DNA from: Nitrospirae bacterium RBG_16_64_22 | Lineage (GTDB): Bacteria > Nitrospirota > RBG-16-64-22 | Assembly (NCBI GenBank): GCA_001803795.1 | Contig: MHEK01000081.1 | Location: forward strand, 1-32,707 | Reading direction: 5' to 3' | Length of the DNA stretch: 32,707 nucleotides | In this document: positions 9,551 to 16,321 of the stretch, one piece after another | Position numbering within the stretch: position 1 is the stretch's first letter | Layout: every line of letters begins with the position of its first letter | Position numbers and translations under genes: made by a program | The notes under the pieces: model-generated | Told to the model about the DNA's origin: nothing | Database searches by the model: none | The model's input: the letters and a program-made list of their open reading frames with translations, nothing else

Positions 9551-9868
9551 CGAATTCTCCTCCGCATTGAGGGGGGAACGCGCCGGCCGCATCCGCCGGC
9601 GTCCAGCATCAGGCCGCATTAAAAGCGAGCCGCGTGCCACTCGGCGGCTTGTCGCCCCAGCAGGCTTCTAATGCATTGACATTCAACGCTATTTCTTGCC
9701 TTGCCGAGCAAATTGGGACCGCAGGAAGGAAACTACAATAACGAACAAGAATGTACGAACCGCACCTACTGTCGGGCGGAGACCCTTAATTCATCGACAC
9801 TTGGCCGGAACGAACGGATTTGTTCGCCCTGCTGGCATCGGTCTCGACGTCGCGAACTGCTACAATAG
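9551..9868. other. Divergent intergenic region upstream of nirC
   Basis: About 318 bp, less GC-rich than the genes around it. It must hold the nirCBD promoter (leftward), but I cannot place one confidently. TTGACATTCAA at 9676-9686 is a short inverted repeat (TTGA-N3-TCAA); its spacer is too short for a standard FNR site. The right end holds a rightward extended -10 (see 9858-9866). Confidence 0.4.
9858..9866 (+). promoter_or_regulatory. Extended -10 promoter element
   Basis: TGCTACAAT matches the extended -10 pattern TGnTATAAT at all but one base. No good -35 is seen at the normal distance. It points at the sigma-factor remnant and the DUF2461 gene. Confidence 0.5.
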
Positions 9869-10048
9869 AACCCATGGGACACCGAGGACACGACGCAGGA
9901 GATCCTCGTCCGGATCGTCATTGACCTCTCGCCCTTCCGGGGGGAAAGCGCGTTGCACACCTGGGCCTACCCGATCGCCGTAAATCATCTCCTCTGTTTC
10001 AAGAGGAACCGCGCCGGCCAGGCGGTCCAGCCTCCGGCTCGACAATGA
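9869..10048 (+). pseudogene. ECF sigma factor remnant (region 2 fragment)
   Basis: After an in-frame TAG (9866-9868), this frame reads WDTEDTTQEILVRIV, then FRGESALHTWAYPIAVNHLL, then ends in TGA at 10046-10048. These match the DxEDxTQEIxxR and FRGESxxxTWxYRIAxNHxL motifs of sigma-70 region 2 in ECF sigma factors. The N-terminal ~50 residues before the DxED motif and all of region 4 are missing, and no start codon precedes the conserved part. In the usual YRIAVNH motif the Arg is Pro. The TGA overlaps the ATG of the DUF2461 gene (ATGA). I read it as a doubly truncated pseudogene that once occupied this locus. Confidence 0.7.
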
Positions 10049-10806
10049 GGAACGCGAATAGACAGAGACGGTCGGCGAGTCGCCTGTCCGTCCGTAAGTC
10101 TCCTGCGGTCTCGCGGAGCCTTCTCGCCTTCCTCGAAGACTTGGCCTCGAACAACGACCGGACCTGGTTCGAGAAGAATCGGGGCCGGTACGAGGAATAC
10201 GTTCTCCGCCCCCTCAAGGCGCTCGTCAAGGAGCTGGCTGGCTTCATGCTCTCGATCGACCCCGATCTCGACGTCCGCCCGCGCGTCGGGGGAACGATCT
10301 CACGGATCGTCCGGGACACGCGGTTCTCCAGGGACAAGTCGCCTTATCGAAGCACTGTCTGGATCGTCTTCAAGAGGCCGGGAAATGACTGGGGAGCGGA
10401 CGCGCCTGCCTTCTTCTTCGAGGTCACGTCGAAAGGATACAGGTGCGGGATGGGGTTCTACTCGGCCTCGCCGGAGACAATGCGCCGTTTTCGCGAGGCC
10501 ATCGACCGCTCCCCGAGAGAATTCCTGAAGATCGCCAGAGCCTGCCTCAAACAGAATTGGCTGACGCTCGAAGGAGAGACATACAAGCGCGTCTTGGACG
10601 CCTCAAAACCGGCGGAGATCCAGGACTGGTACCAGAGGAAGAGCCTCTACCTCGTCCGCAACCGCCCCATCGAGAAGCGCCTCTTTGACCCCCGCCTAGT
10701 CGCCGACCTCATCCGCGCCTTCCGCCTCGCCACGCCCCTCTACCGCTTTCTTTGGGAGGTCAAGACTACCGTCTGTTCTCAGAGGATCCCCCCCGGAAGA
10801 GGGTAA
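10045..10806 (+). CDS. DUF2461 family protein (TIGR02453-like)
   Basis: 253 aa. Residues about 24-245 match the DUF2461 pattern: LLAFLEDLASNNDRTWFEKN at the start, then RPRVGGTISRIVRDTRFSRDKSPYR, then the aromatic stretch FFFEVTSKGYRCGMGFY. The family is widespread in bacteria and has no firm biochemical role that I know of. The first ~20 residues are basic and unlike the family, so the true start may be a later codon; the ATG at 10045 is the one that overlaps the sigma remnant's stop. The 3' end overlaps the convergent PIN toxin gene by 41 bp. Confidence 0.8.
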   Translation: MRNANRQRRSASRLSVRKSPAVSRSLLAFLEDLASNNDRTWFEKNRGRYEEYVLRPLKALVKELAGFMLSIDPDLDVRPRVGGTISRIVRDTRFSRDKSPYRSTVWIVFKRPGNDWGADAPAFFFEVTSKGYRCGMGFYSASPETMRRFREAIDRSPREFLKIARACLKQNWLTLEGETYKRVLDASKPAEIQDWYQRKSLYLVRNRPIEKRLFDPRLVADLIRAFRLATPLYRFLWEVKTTVCSQRIPPGRG

Positions 10807-11161
10807 GGCCTTCGACGCCCTTGTAGTGCTTCCAGTTGCGAGTCACGAGGGGGAGCCCTCGCACTATCGCCGTTGCGGCGATCAGCGCGTCCTCCTTTTC
10901 AAGGGACGCGTGTTTGCGACGCAGATCGGAATACGCCGCGGCAATCCGCTCGGCCAGAGGGATAATCCGGTATCGCTTGAGAGTTGCGAGAATAGCTTCC
11001 CGCTCCGATGCCTTCAGGCCGGGCTTTGAAAGGAGCTCCTTCTTCGTAACCACGGAATAGTAGATCTCGAACTCATCGCTCTCCAGAACGGCCCGAAGCA
11101 GACCGGCGTTGAAGTAGTCGATGAAGATGTCCGTATCGACTAGGAGCGGGACCTTTGCCAT
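10766..11161 (-). CDS. PIN-domain ribonuclease toxin, VapC-like
   Basis: 131 aa with the PIN-domain pattern: first acidic residues in LLVDTDIFIDYF (D9, D11), a Glu in TKKELLSKP, then EKEDALIAATAIVRGLPLVTRNWKHY, holding the third and fourth acidic positions and the TRNxxH signature. VapC toxins are Mg-dependent RNases that cut tRNA or rRNA; the actual target cannot be read from sequence. Its start overlaps the upstream antitoxin by 22 bp (11140-11161), showing translational coupling. The C-terminal end overlaps the DUF2461 gene on the other strand. Confidence 0.9.
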   Translation of the reverse strand: MAKVPLLVDTDIFIDYFNAGLLRAVLESDEFEIYYSVVTKKELLSKPGLKASEREAILATLKRYRIIPLAERIAAAYSDLRRKHASLEKEDALIAATAIVRGLPLVTRNWKHYKGVEGLTLFRGGSSENRR

Positions 11162-11406
11162 GCCCGGATTTCTTTGAGGAACGCCTCGTCGAGATGTTTG
11201 CGGGACCCTTTCCGTATTTCGCGAACGTACGAAACGCTGTCTTCCACTTCGGAATACCCGTAGGAACCGAATTTCTCGCGGACGACCTGCTCAAGAAGGC
11301 CCACCGGGTACATTCCCCGCTTCCGGGCCTCGCGGATGACCACGCGCTTGAGACGAGGCTCGAACGACAGGGTCCATTTCTCTTTCCTGAGTGCTGTCTT
11401 AGGCAC
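11140..11406 (-). CDS. Antitoxin of the VapBC-like pair (ribbon-helix-helix-like)
   Basis: 88 aa. The N-terminal WTLSFEPRLKRVVIREARKRG looks like a short strand followed by a basic helix, as in ribbon-helix-helix antitoxins; the acidic/basic C-terminal half (about 45-88) would wrap the toxin. Start is a GTG at 11406 with GGAG 6 bp upstream. It precedes the PIN toxin with a 22-bp overlap and has its own promoter and operator-like repeat just upstream (11428-11463). The exact antitoxin fold is an inference from position and pattern. Confidence 0.75.
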   Translation of the reverse strand: MPKTALRKEKWTLSFEPRLKRVVIREARKRGMYPVGLLEQVVREKFGSYGYSEVEDSVSYVREIRKGSRKHLDEAFLKEIRAWQRSRS

Positions 11407-11427
11407 GGCGCTCTCCAGATCGTTTCA

Positions 11428-11463
11428 TACGTATATCCTACGTACTTACGACCACTGCGTCAA
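11428..11463 (-). promoter_or_regulatory. Promoter and operator-like repeat of the first VapBC-like operon
   Basis: Leftward -35 TTGACG (11458-11463), 17-bp spacer, -10 TAGGAT (11435-11440). TACGTA occurs twice, at 11428-11433 and 11439-11444, separated by 5 bp and overlapping the -10, which fits an autoregulatory operator bound by the antitoxin. Confidence 0.6.
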
Positions 11464-11500
11464 TAGGATGTTTCATCGCTCGCCCCGCATCATTCAACGA

Positions 11501-11911
11501 TCATGGGGCAATCAGGCTCAGTCTCGGGAAGTATGTCTTATAGCGTCCGGCGTCGCGCGTCAGGAGCGGGATGCCCCTTACGGCGGCGTGAGCGCCGATG
11601 TAAAAGTCGGGAAGCGGCGACCGGCGCTCTCCGCCCAGCCGCCGATACTTGACGAAACCCTTGCCGGCCAGGAAACCCGCTTCCCAGGGAAGATGCTCGC
11701 GACGGAAGAACTCGACCGGTAGGGCGGCATCCAGGTCTTCGATCCTGTCGAAACCGATTGAGACTTCGGCGTAGATGATCGGGTTGATGACGAGCATGTG
11801 GTCCTCGGCCAGCCGTTCGATCTGGGCGGCCGACCATTCGAACCATTCACGATCTTCCGTGACGACATCGAGAATGACATTGCTGTCAACAAGGATGTCG
11901 GCCATCTTCAC
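11501..11911 (-). CDS. PIN-domain ribonuclease toxin, VapC-like (second)
   Basis: 136 aa. PIN features: ADILVDSNVILDVV (first Asp D9), E in NPIIYAEVSIGF, then LPDFYIGAHAAVRGIPLLTRDAGRYKTYFP, with the DFYIGAHA and TRDxxRY signatures close to the VapC branch typical of AbrB-partnered toxins. Start is GTG at 11911 or ATG at 11905; neither has a strong ribosome binding site. It follows the AbrB-type antitoxin by 10 bp. It belongs to a different PIN subgroup from the toxin at 10766, so the two pairs are not a recent duplication. Confidence 0.9.
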   Translation of the reverse strand: MKMADILVDSNVILDVVTEDREWFEWSAAQIERLAEDHMLVINPIIYAEVSIGFDRIEDLDAALPVEFFRREHLPWEAGFLAGKGFVKYRRLGGERRSPLPDFYIGAHAAVRGIPLLTRDAGRYKTYFPRLSLIAP

Positions 11912-11921
11912 ACGCCGGAAA

Positions 11922-12149
11922 CTAATCGCCTCGGGTCAGAGTCATGATCTGGTCCGTGGTAAGCCGCGTCGCGGCTTTCCGCCTCATGGTCTGGAGGAGA
12001 CGCTTCCCGCGGCGCCGGGTCTTTCCCGCTTTCCGCAGAATGACCGTGCCGCCCCTCAAAGCGAACTCTATTTCCGTATTGGGAAGGAGGCCGGCCTTCT
12101 CGCGGAGATCTACCGGGATGGTGACTTGGCCTTTGCTCGTGATCCGCAT
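11922..12149 (-). CDS. AbrB/MazE-type antitoxin (SpoVT-AbrB fold)
   Basis: 75 aa. The opening MRITSKGQVTIPVDLREKAG is the canonical swapped-hairpin AbrB signature, followed by EIEFALRGGTVILRKAG. The rest is a basic linker and a C-terminal toxin-binding tail. The ATG at 12149 has GGAG 5 bp upstream. It lies upstream of the PIN toxin and under a promoter that carries a perfect 8-bp inverted repeat, so negative autoregulation is likely. Confidence 0.9.
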   Translation of the reverse strand: MRITSKGQVTIPVDLREKAGLLPNTEIEFALRGGTVILRKAGKTRRRGKRLLQTMRRKAATRLTTDQIMTLTRGD

Positions 12150-12168
12150 GATGTCTCCAGGGGATGTG

Positions 12169-12209
12169 GTCTTACTTCACAGAGTAAGACTTGAAGACGA
12201 AGCCGTCAA
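12169..12209 (-). promoter_or_regulatory. Promoter and palindromic operator of the AbrB/PIN operon
   Basis: Leftward -35 TTGACG (12204-12209), 17-bp spacer, -10 TACTCT (12181-12186). A perfect inverted repeat GTCTTACT-N6-AGTAAGAC (12169-12190) covers the -10, 20 bp before the antitoxin start. This is the expected layout for repression by an AbrB-type antitoxin dimer. Confidence 0.7.
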
Positions 12210-12298
12210 TGGAAAACTCCCTTTAACACCGGGAAGGGGCATCTTCCGTCCGGGTTTCCTTGCATGTCCCTGCGCTCATTTGCTAGCGTTGACTTCGT

Positions 12299-13357
12299 AT
12301 GGAGACACGAATTCGCCCGCCACGAGGACGGGGAACGGGTATCAATCCTCCCAACCGCTTCCGACAGCAGGTGCGCGCCGGGGAGGTGGAGGCGGACGAT
12401 GAAGCGCCGAGCCCAGCCACGCGCTTCATTCCGGACCGCACGAAGTCGATCATCTCCCGGAACACGTCCCCCGACCTGCCCTACCGCGCGAGCGTGAACC
12501 CATACCGGGGATGCGAGCACGGATGCCCGTACTGCTACGCCCGCGCTTATCACGAGTACCTCGACCTCTCCGCCGGCCTGGATTTCGAGACGACGATCAT
12601 GGTGAAGGAGAACGCCCCCGAACTGCTCCGGCGGGAGCTTTCCCGTTCCTCCTGGAAGCCGCAGGTCATCGCCATGTCCGGCGTCACGGACCCGTATCAG
12701 CCGATCGAACGAAAACTTGGGATTACCAGACGCTGCCTGGAGGTTCTTGCAGAGTTTAGAAACCCGGTTTCGATCTCGACGAAGAACGCCCTCGTCTCCC
12801 GTGACGCCGATCTCCTGGCCGGCCTTGCCCAAGACGACGCCGCGGCCGTGACGTTCTCGATCACGACGCTGGACGCGCGCCTGACAGGTATCCTCGAACC
12901 CCGCGCCTCCCGGCCTGAGAAGCGGCTCGAAGCGATTCGAACGCTCGCTGACGCTGGAGTCCCCGTCGGCGTCCTCGTCGCGCCTGTTATCCCGGCGATC
13001 AACGACCACGAGACCTCAGCGATCCTGGAAGCCGCGACCGGAGCGGGAGCTTCATACGCTTTCTTGATCCCGCTTCGACTGCCTGGAGCGGTGGAGACGA
13101 TTTTTGGCGACTGGCTCGAACGCCATTTCCCGGAGAGAAAGGAGAAAGTCCTCGGCCGCCTGCGGGAGATCCACGCCGGGTGCGTGGACGACGCCCGCCC
13201 CGGCCGCCGGTTCGAAGGCACGGGAGCCTACGCTGACAGCCTCCACGATCTCTTCAATGTGACCTGCCGCCGCCTGGGATTGTCGGACGAGGGGCCCGAG
13301 TTGAGCGCGGCCTCCTTCCGCCGGCCTGAGGAGCGCGGACAGATGAGACTGCTGTGA
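12299..13357 (+). CDS. Radical SAM protein, PA0069/SplB-like family
   Basis: 352 aa. The [4Fe-4S] cluster motif is C72-x3-C76-x2-C79 (GCEHGCPYCYAR), the spacing seen in the SPL/Rv2578c-like branch. Flanking family motifs: GRGTGINPPNRF near the N-terminus, IPDRTKSIISRN before the cluster, GVTDPYQPIER, ISTKNALVSRD and LVAPVIPAINDHE. The N-terminal GRG...NP.NRF is part of the family, which supports the ATG at 12299 even though no ribosome binding site is evident. Members are annotated only as radical SAM; a DNA or RNA repair-like role has been guessed from resemblance to spore photoproduct lyase. Here it overlaps an AlkD-type repair gene by 4 bp, which fits that guess but does not prove it. Confidence 0.9.
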   Translation: METRIRPPRGRGTGINPPNRFRQQVRAGEVEADDEAPSPATRFIPDRTKSIISRNTSPDLPYRASVNPYRGCEHGCPYCYARAYHEYLDLSAGLDFETTIMVKENAPELLRRELSRSSWKPQVIAMSGVTDPYQPIERKLGITRRCLEVLAEFRNPVSISTKNALVSRDADLLAGLAQDDAAAVTFSITTLDARLTGILEPRASRPEKRLEAIRTLADAGVPVGVLVAPVIPAINDHETSAILEAATGAGASYAFLIPLRLPGAVETIFGDWLERHFPERKEKVLGRLREIHAGCVDDARPGRRFEGTGAYADSLHDLFNVTCRRLGLSDEGPELSAASFRRPEERGQMRLL

Positions 13358-14082
13358 GGTCCCCGGCGCCGTCCCACAGCGACGAGAAAGCGCGGCTCGC
13401 CGCGATCATGAAGGAATTGAGACGCCTCGCCGATCCCCGCAACGTCGCGGGCATGACCCGCTACGGCATCAACCCGACGAACACGCTCGGCGTCTCCGTC
13501 CAGACCTTGAGGCGCATCGCCAGGGAGGCCGGACGGAGCCACCGCCTGGCCCAGATGCTCTGGGCCACCGGCATCCACGAGGCCCGCATTCTCGCCGCGC
13601 TGGTGGACGAACCCGCCCAAGTGACGTCCCGCCAGATGGATCGCTGGGTCAAGGACCTCGACTCCTGGGACGTCTGCGACCAGTGCTGTTCGAACCTCTT
13701 CGACAAGACACGCTTTGCCTACGAGAAGGCACGGACGTGGAGCAACCGGAAGGAGGAGTTCGTCAGGCGGGCCGGCTTCACGCTGATGGCCTGCCTCGCC
13801 GTGCACGACAAGGCCGCGGATGACGGCCGGTTCCTGGATTTTCTTCCGCTGATTGAGCGGGGGTCCGGCGACGAGAGAAACTACGTGAGGAAAGCGGTCA
13901 ACTGGGCACTCCGGCAGATCGGGAAGAGAAACAGCCAACTCAACCAGGCCGCGATCCGGACAGCCCGCGAGATCCAGTCCCTTCCGTCGAAGAGCGCCCG
14001 GTGGATCGCCTCCGACGCCCTGCGTGAACTCACGAACGAGGCAACCCGCGATCGGCTCAAGCGCCGGAGCGAGGCCCCATGA
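13354..14082 (+). CDS. DNA alkylation repair protein (AlkD-like, HEAT-type)
   Basis: 242 aa, all-helical, with the AlkD family pattern: LRRLADPRNVAGMTRYGI, GVSVQTLRRIAREAGR, then WVKDLDSWDVCDQCC, where the W and D correspond to the family's active-site region, and ERGSGDERNYVRKAVNWALRQIGKR. AlkD enzymes remove bulky or charged alkylated bases by DNA glycosylase activity. The GTG start overlaps the TGA of the radical SAM gene (GTGA), so the two are translationally coupled. It is followed by the left inverted repeat of the first cassette at 14161. Confidence 0.88.
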   Translation: MRSPAPSHSDEKARLAAIMKELRRLADPRNVAGMTRYGINPTNTLGVSVQTLRRIAREAGRSHRLAQMLWATGIHEARILAALVDEPAQVTSRQMDRWVKDLDSWDVCDQCCSNLFDKTRFAYEKARTWSNRKEEFVRRAGFTLMACLAVHDKAADDGRFLDFLPLIERGSGDERNYVRKAVNWALRQIGKRNSQLNQAAIRTAREIQSLPSKSARWIASDALRELTNEATRDRLKRRSEAP

Positions 14083-14160
14083 CGCTCGAAGCCGCCCGCG
14101 TGCATTTCCCGACCGGGAGCGGGGGGCCGAGTGCAAATACAACTCCGGATCGCCTTTGGC

Positions 14161-14189
14161 GATAAGCTAACAAAACTAGCAACGTCCCC
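14161..14189. repeat. Left inverted repeat of cassette 1
   Basis: A 29-bp sequence ending CAAAACTAGCAACGTCCCC. It matches the reverse complement of 15263-15290 at 25 of 28 positions and is a near-identical direct copy of 28770-28797. It bounds a ~1.1-kb segment that carries the MazEF-like pair. It resembles REP-type sequences near IS200-like (RAYT) transposases, from memory only; no transposase is present. Confidence 0.8.
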
Positions 14190-14202
14190 GAGTCAACCCG
14201 AG

Positions 14203-14421
14203 TCAACCCCCGGTGTTGGGGAAATAGTCGAGGTCCCGGACGCCCTCCAGGGGCTTGTCCGAGTCGTCCTTAACCGTGGCGAGGACGCGGGGGGCGTAGG
14301 TCTTGAAAGACGTCCGGTAGACCCGGTCCATGACGTTGTCCATGTCGTCCGCAAGACCGGCCACCTCGACCGCGATCGTCTCGTTCACGGGCCAGCCGTG
14401 ACGGGGTAGGAAGGTGAGCAT
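14203..14421 (-). CDS. Small hypothetical ORF inside cassette 1
   Basis: 72 aa if begun at the ATG at 14421 (MLTFLPRHGWPVNETIAVEV). It has a natural-looking mix of acidic and hydrophobic residues (AGLADDMDNVMDRVYRTSFK) and ends 14 bp before the left inverted repeat, as the HEPN-like gene does at the other cassette. I recognise no family. It may be the 3' end of a larger gene whose 5' part was lost when the MazEF-like pair arrived, or not a gene. Confidence 0.3.
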   Translation of the reverse strand: MLTFLPRHGWPVNETIAVEVAGLADDMDNVMDRVYRTSFKTYAPRVLATVKDDSDKPLEGVRDLDYFPNTGG

Positions 14422-14499
14422 GGTGCGCGATGGGGCGAGGACGCGGCCGGGGACGGGGCTTAGACCCCGATCCATCGGGGGAATCTCCCTGCCCTGGAA

Positions 14500-14535
14500 A
14501 TCGGTTTGCTGGTCGGTTTGCCGATCGGTTTGCTT
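14500..14535. repeat. Three 12-bp tandem repeats
   Basis: Three near-perfect tandem copies of the unit ATCGGTTTGCTG, directly upstream of the MazEF-like promoter; the last copy runs into its -35 hexamer. Confidence 0.75.
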
Positions 14536-14562
14536 GACGAGGAGCGGCGAAGAGGTTATCGT
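14534..14562 (+). promoter_or_regulatory. Promoter of the MazEF-like operon
   Basis: -35 TTGACG (14534-14539), 17-bp spacer, -10 TATCGT (14557-14562). A start site near 14570 leaves a short leader before the ATG at 14597, with GAGG 8 bp ahead of it. Confidence 0.6.
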
Positions 14563-14596
14563 TAGGAAAAGAGCGCTTCCCCTCGAGGTATGAACC

Positions 14597-14806
14597 ATGA
14601 TCGCCAACAGCCATACGGTCCAGACGGTCATCGAAAAGATCCGCGCCTTGTCGCCTGAAAAGATCTCCGAGGTGGAAGACTTCGTCGACTTCTTGCGCCA
14701 GCGGGACCGCGACAGCCAACTCGCCAGGGCGGCGACAAAGCTCTCCGAAGGCGCCTTCCAGAAGGTTTGGGACAACCCGGACGACGCCGACTATGACAGG
14801 CTATGA
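14597..14806 (+). CDS. Antitoxin of the MazEF/PemIK-like pair (DUF2281-like)
   Basis: 69 aa. TVIEKIRALSPEKISEVEDFVDFLRQR resembles the short DUF2281-type antitoxin helix (an xxLPxxxxxEVxDFxxFL pattern), followed by an acidic C-terminal tail ending WDNPDDADYDRL, as expected for the toxin-neutralising segment. It overlaps the toxin start by 14 bp. The family call is by pattern; the pairing with the toxin is firm from the overlap. Confidence 0.8.
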   Translation: MIANSHTVQTVIEKIRALSPEKISEVEDFVDFLRQRDRDSQLARAATKLSEGAFQKVWDNPDDADYDRL

Positions 14807-15143
14807 GTTCGGCGACGTCGTCCTCGTCCCTTTTCCCTTCACCGATCTGACGTCCCAAAAGAAGCGCCCCGCCGTCGTTGTGAGTTCCGCCGATTACCAC
14901 CGGGAACGCCCTGATCTTATCGTCATGGCCGTCACCAGCCAAGTGAAACCAGCGGAAACATTCGGTGAGACCGCAATCCTCCGCTGGAAGGAAGCCGGCC
15001 TTCTCAAGCCCTCCGTCATCAAGCCGATCTTGGCCACTCTTGAGGATCGGCTTGTTCTCCGCAAGCTCGGACGGCTCGACGAGGAAAATCAAGAATCGCT
15101 CCAAAAAACTCTTCAGACAATCATCGGGCCGGAGAAGCCGTAG
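14793..15143 (+). CDS. MazF/PemK-family endoribonuclease toxin
   Basis: 116 aa. Starts GYEFGDVVLVPFPFTDLTSQKKRPAVVVS, the conserved MazF/PemK beta-barrel N-terminus with the RPAVVVS motif, and continues with LIVMAVTSQ and LKPSVIKP, matching the family's second core strand and the S/T-x-x-K region. MazF toxins are ribosome-independent mRNA interferases. It overlaps its antitoxin by 14 bp and is followed by the right inverted repeat of cassette 1, about 120 bp downstream. Confidence 0.92.
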   Translation: MTGYEFGDVVLVPFPFTDLTSQKKRPAVVVSSADYHRERPDLIVMAVTSQVKPAETFGETAILRWKEAGLLKPSVIKPILATLEDRLVLRKLGRLDEENQESLQKTLQTIIGPEKP

Positions 15144-15228
15144 ACGCCGCCCCGCGCAGGTCGCTATCCATCCACACCGGTTCGGTTTTCCGTAGGGGCA
15201 GCCCCCCGTGGCTGCCCTGTATTCGGGG

Positions 15229-15266
15229 GGACCCGACGGGACCCGACGGGGACGGACCCGACGGGG
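15229..15266. repeat. GACCCGACGG-type short tandem repeats at right end of cassette 1
   Basis: Several imperfect copies of a ~10-11-bp GGACCCGACGG unit run directly into the right inverted repeat. Equivalent CCCGTCGGGG repeats sit inside the left repeat of cassette 2 (about 28794-28832). Confidence 0.7.
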
Positions 15267-15294
15267 ACGTTGCTAGTTTTGCTAAGTTATTTGC
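15263..15294. repeat. Right inverted repeat of cassette 1
   Basis: GGGGACGTTGCTAGTTTTGC and on; reverse complement of the left repeat at 14161-14189 with 3 mismatches over 28 bp. It forms the start of the 330-bp direct repeat that recurs at 30781. Confidence 0.85.
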
Positions 15295-15596
15295 CAGGGC
15301 TCTATGGGGATTGTTTCCTGCAACGTATTCTGAGAAATGATCCAGCGAGGATTGTGGGCTTTCGACCGTAGGGCCGGGGCGCCGTCTCGGTCGCCGGGGA
15401 CATGGCCCGGCCTGCGAGGGCAGGTGATTGCTTGGGGAATGGGCGCGATTGCGGTTCCGCGAGAGCCTGTGCGGACCCCGCGAAGGCGGGGCGTGGTTCG
15501 GAGAGAGGGCCTGCAACCGCATCGTTCCTGACTCCTGGAGGGGATGGAGCCTGAGAGCCTGTCTGGACGGCTTTAAGGAAAAGCTACCAGAAACCC
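15264..15596. repeat. ~330-bp direct repeat, copy 1
   Basis: Same order and orientation as 30781-31110. The last ~85 bp (from CTGCAACCGCATCG to CCAGAAACCC) are almost identical in the two copies; the middle is about 70-80% alike with indels. On the minus strand both copies carry AGGAG-N9-ATG and an open frame that includes the inverted repeat, but the predicted peptides diverge and look Pro/Arg-rich, so I do not call a gene. A GCTTT-AAGGA-AAAGC hairpin lies near the right end. Possible leader or end of a transposon-like element. Confidence 0.85.
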
Positions 15597-15628
15597 TCCC
15601 CCGGGTCAACGGTCGCAACGCGGCCGGC

Positions 15629-15925
15629 TCAGAGGCTGTCCTTGGGACGGGAGAGCAGGCGGTAGGTTTCCTGGTAGATCGTTCTCCGCGGGCCGATCGC
15701 CACGATGTCCAGGGTGCCGGCGGAGGCCTCCCGATAGATGATTCTGAACCGGCCGACACGAAAACTCCGGAGCCCGATCAGTTCCTCCCGCAGAGGCTTG
15801 CCGCTTTCCGGTTCGCGGCGGATTTCATCGAGACCGGCTTTGATCTTCGCCTTGAGGACGGGATGGAGGGTTCGCACCAGCTCCGCCACATCGTCCGGAA
15901 CACGCAGGCGTCGAAGGCGTGACAC
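15629..15925 (-). CDS. RelE/ParE-superfamily toxin
   Basis: 98 aa. RLRVPDDVAELVRTLHPVLKAKIKAGLDEIRREPESGKPLREELIGLRSFRVGRFRIIYRE is the typical RelE/ParE helix-helix-strand pattern, with GLRSFRVGRFRIIYR matching the family core. These toxins are mRNA interferases (RelE) or gyrase poisons (ParE); sequence alone does not decide, though the basic GxxRFRIIYR strand is shared by both. GTG start, 6 bp downstream of the antitoxin stop. Confidence 0.85.
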   Translation of the reverse strand: MSRLRRLRVPDDVAELVRTLHPVLKAKIKAGLDEIRREPESGKPLREELIGLRSFRVGRFRIIYREASAGTLDIVAIGPRRTIYQETYRLLSRPKDSL

Positions 15926-15931
15926 GTCCTT

Positions 15932-16195
15932 TCAGTTCTTGAACAGATCTTCAAGGGTGTAGAGACGGGCCTTCTTCGCACGCAGATCCTTCAGGCCTTG
16001 GCGAATTTCCTCCATAAAATCCTGGTCCGAGCGGATTGCCAGCGATTCTTTCCAGCTTTCGACCTCGTCGACGCTCAACAGGACGGCCGTGGGGCGTCCG
16101 TTCTTCGTGATGACGATCTCCTCGTCCCGCTCGTGGACTTCATCGACAAGACGGTTGAGTTTGGCTTTGACCTCTGAGAGAGGCAGCGTTTTCAT
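15932..16195 (-). CDS. Phd/YefM-family antitoxin
   Basis: 87 aa from the ATG at 16195 (MKTLPLSEVKAKLNRLVDEV). The first 55 residues match Phd/YefM: SEVKAKLNRLVDEVHERDEEIVITKNGRPTAVLLSVDEVES. The rest is an acidic/basic toxin-binding tail. The frame is open to 16294, but AGGAG lies about 10 bp ahead of 16195 and the family starts there. It precedes the RelE/ParE-like toxin by 6 bp, and a TTGACG promoter lies upstream. Confidence 0.9.
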   Translation of the reverse strand: MKTLPLSEVKAKLNRLVDEVHERDEEIVITKNGRPTAVLLSVDEVESWKESLAIRSDQDFMEEIRQGLKDLRAKKARLYTLEDLFKN

Positions 16196-16284
16196 CCCTT
16201 TTGTTCTCCTGTCTTTCCACGGCGGAAGCCGCTGAGGCCTGCGGAATGGGAAAGCCCTGACCGTGAAGACCTGAATTCGGACCC

Positions 16285-16313
16285 AGTCTACCACGCCCCC
16301 TCCGTCTCGTCAA
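16285..16313 (-). promoter_or_regulatory. Promoter of the Phd/RelE-like operon
   Basis: Leftward -35 TTGACG (16308-16313), 17-bp spacer, -10 TAGACT (16285-16290), giving a leader of about 80 nt before the ATG at 16195. Confidence 0.6.
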
Positions 16314-16321
16314 TCTTGGGA

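Noticed and set aside
9676-9686. TTGACATTCAA as an FNR site for nirCBD
   Set aside because: Half-sites are separated by 3 bp, not the 6 bp between TTGA and TCAA in FNR boxes.
14203-14775. 190-aa minus-strand ORF upstream extension of the small hypothetical gene
   Set aside because: The upstream half is antisense to the MazEF antitoxin and contains the tandem-repeat peptide; only the last ~72 codons look possibly real.
15121-15759. Minus-strand ORF across the 330-bp direct repeat (and its equivalent at 30710-31198)
   Set aside because: Both copies have an ATG behind AGGAG, but the peptides are Pro/Arg-rich, diverge with indels and lack any motif; I treat the region as noncoding repeat.
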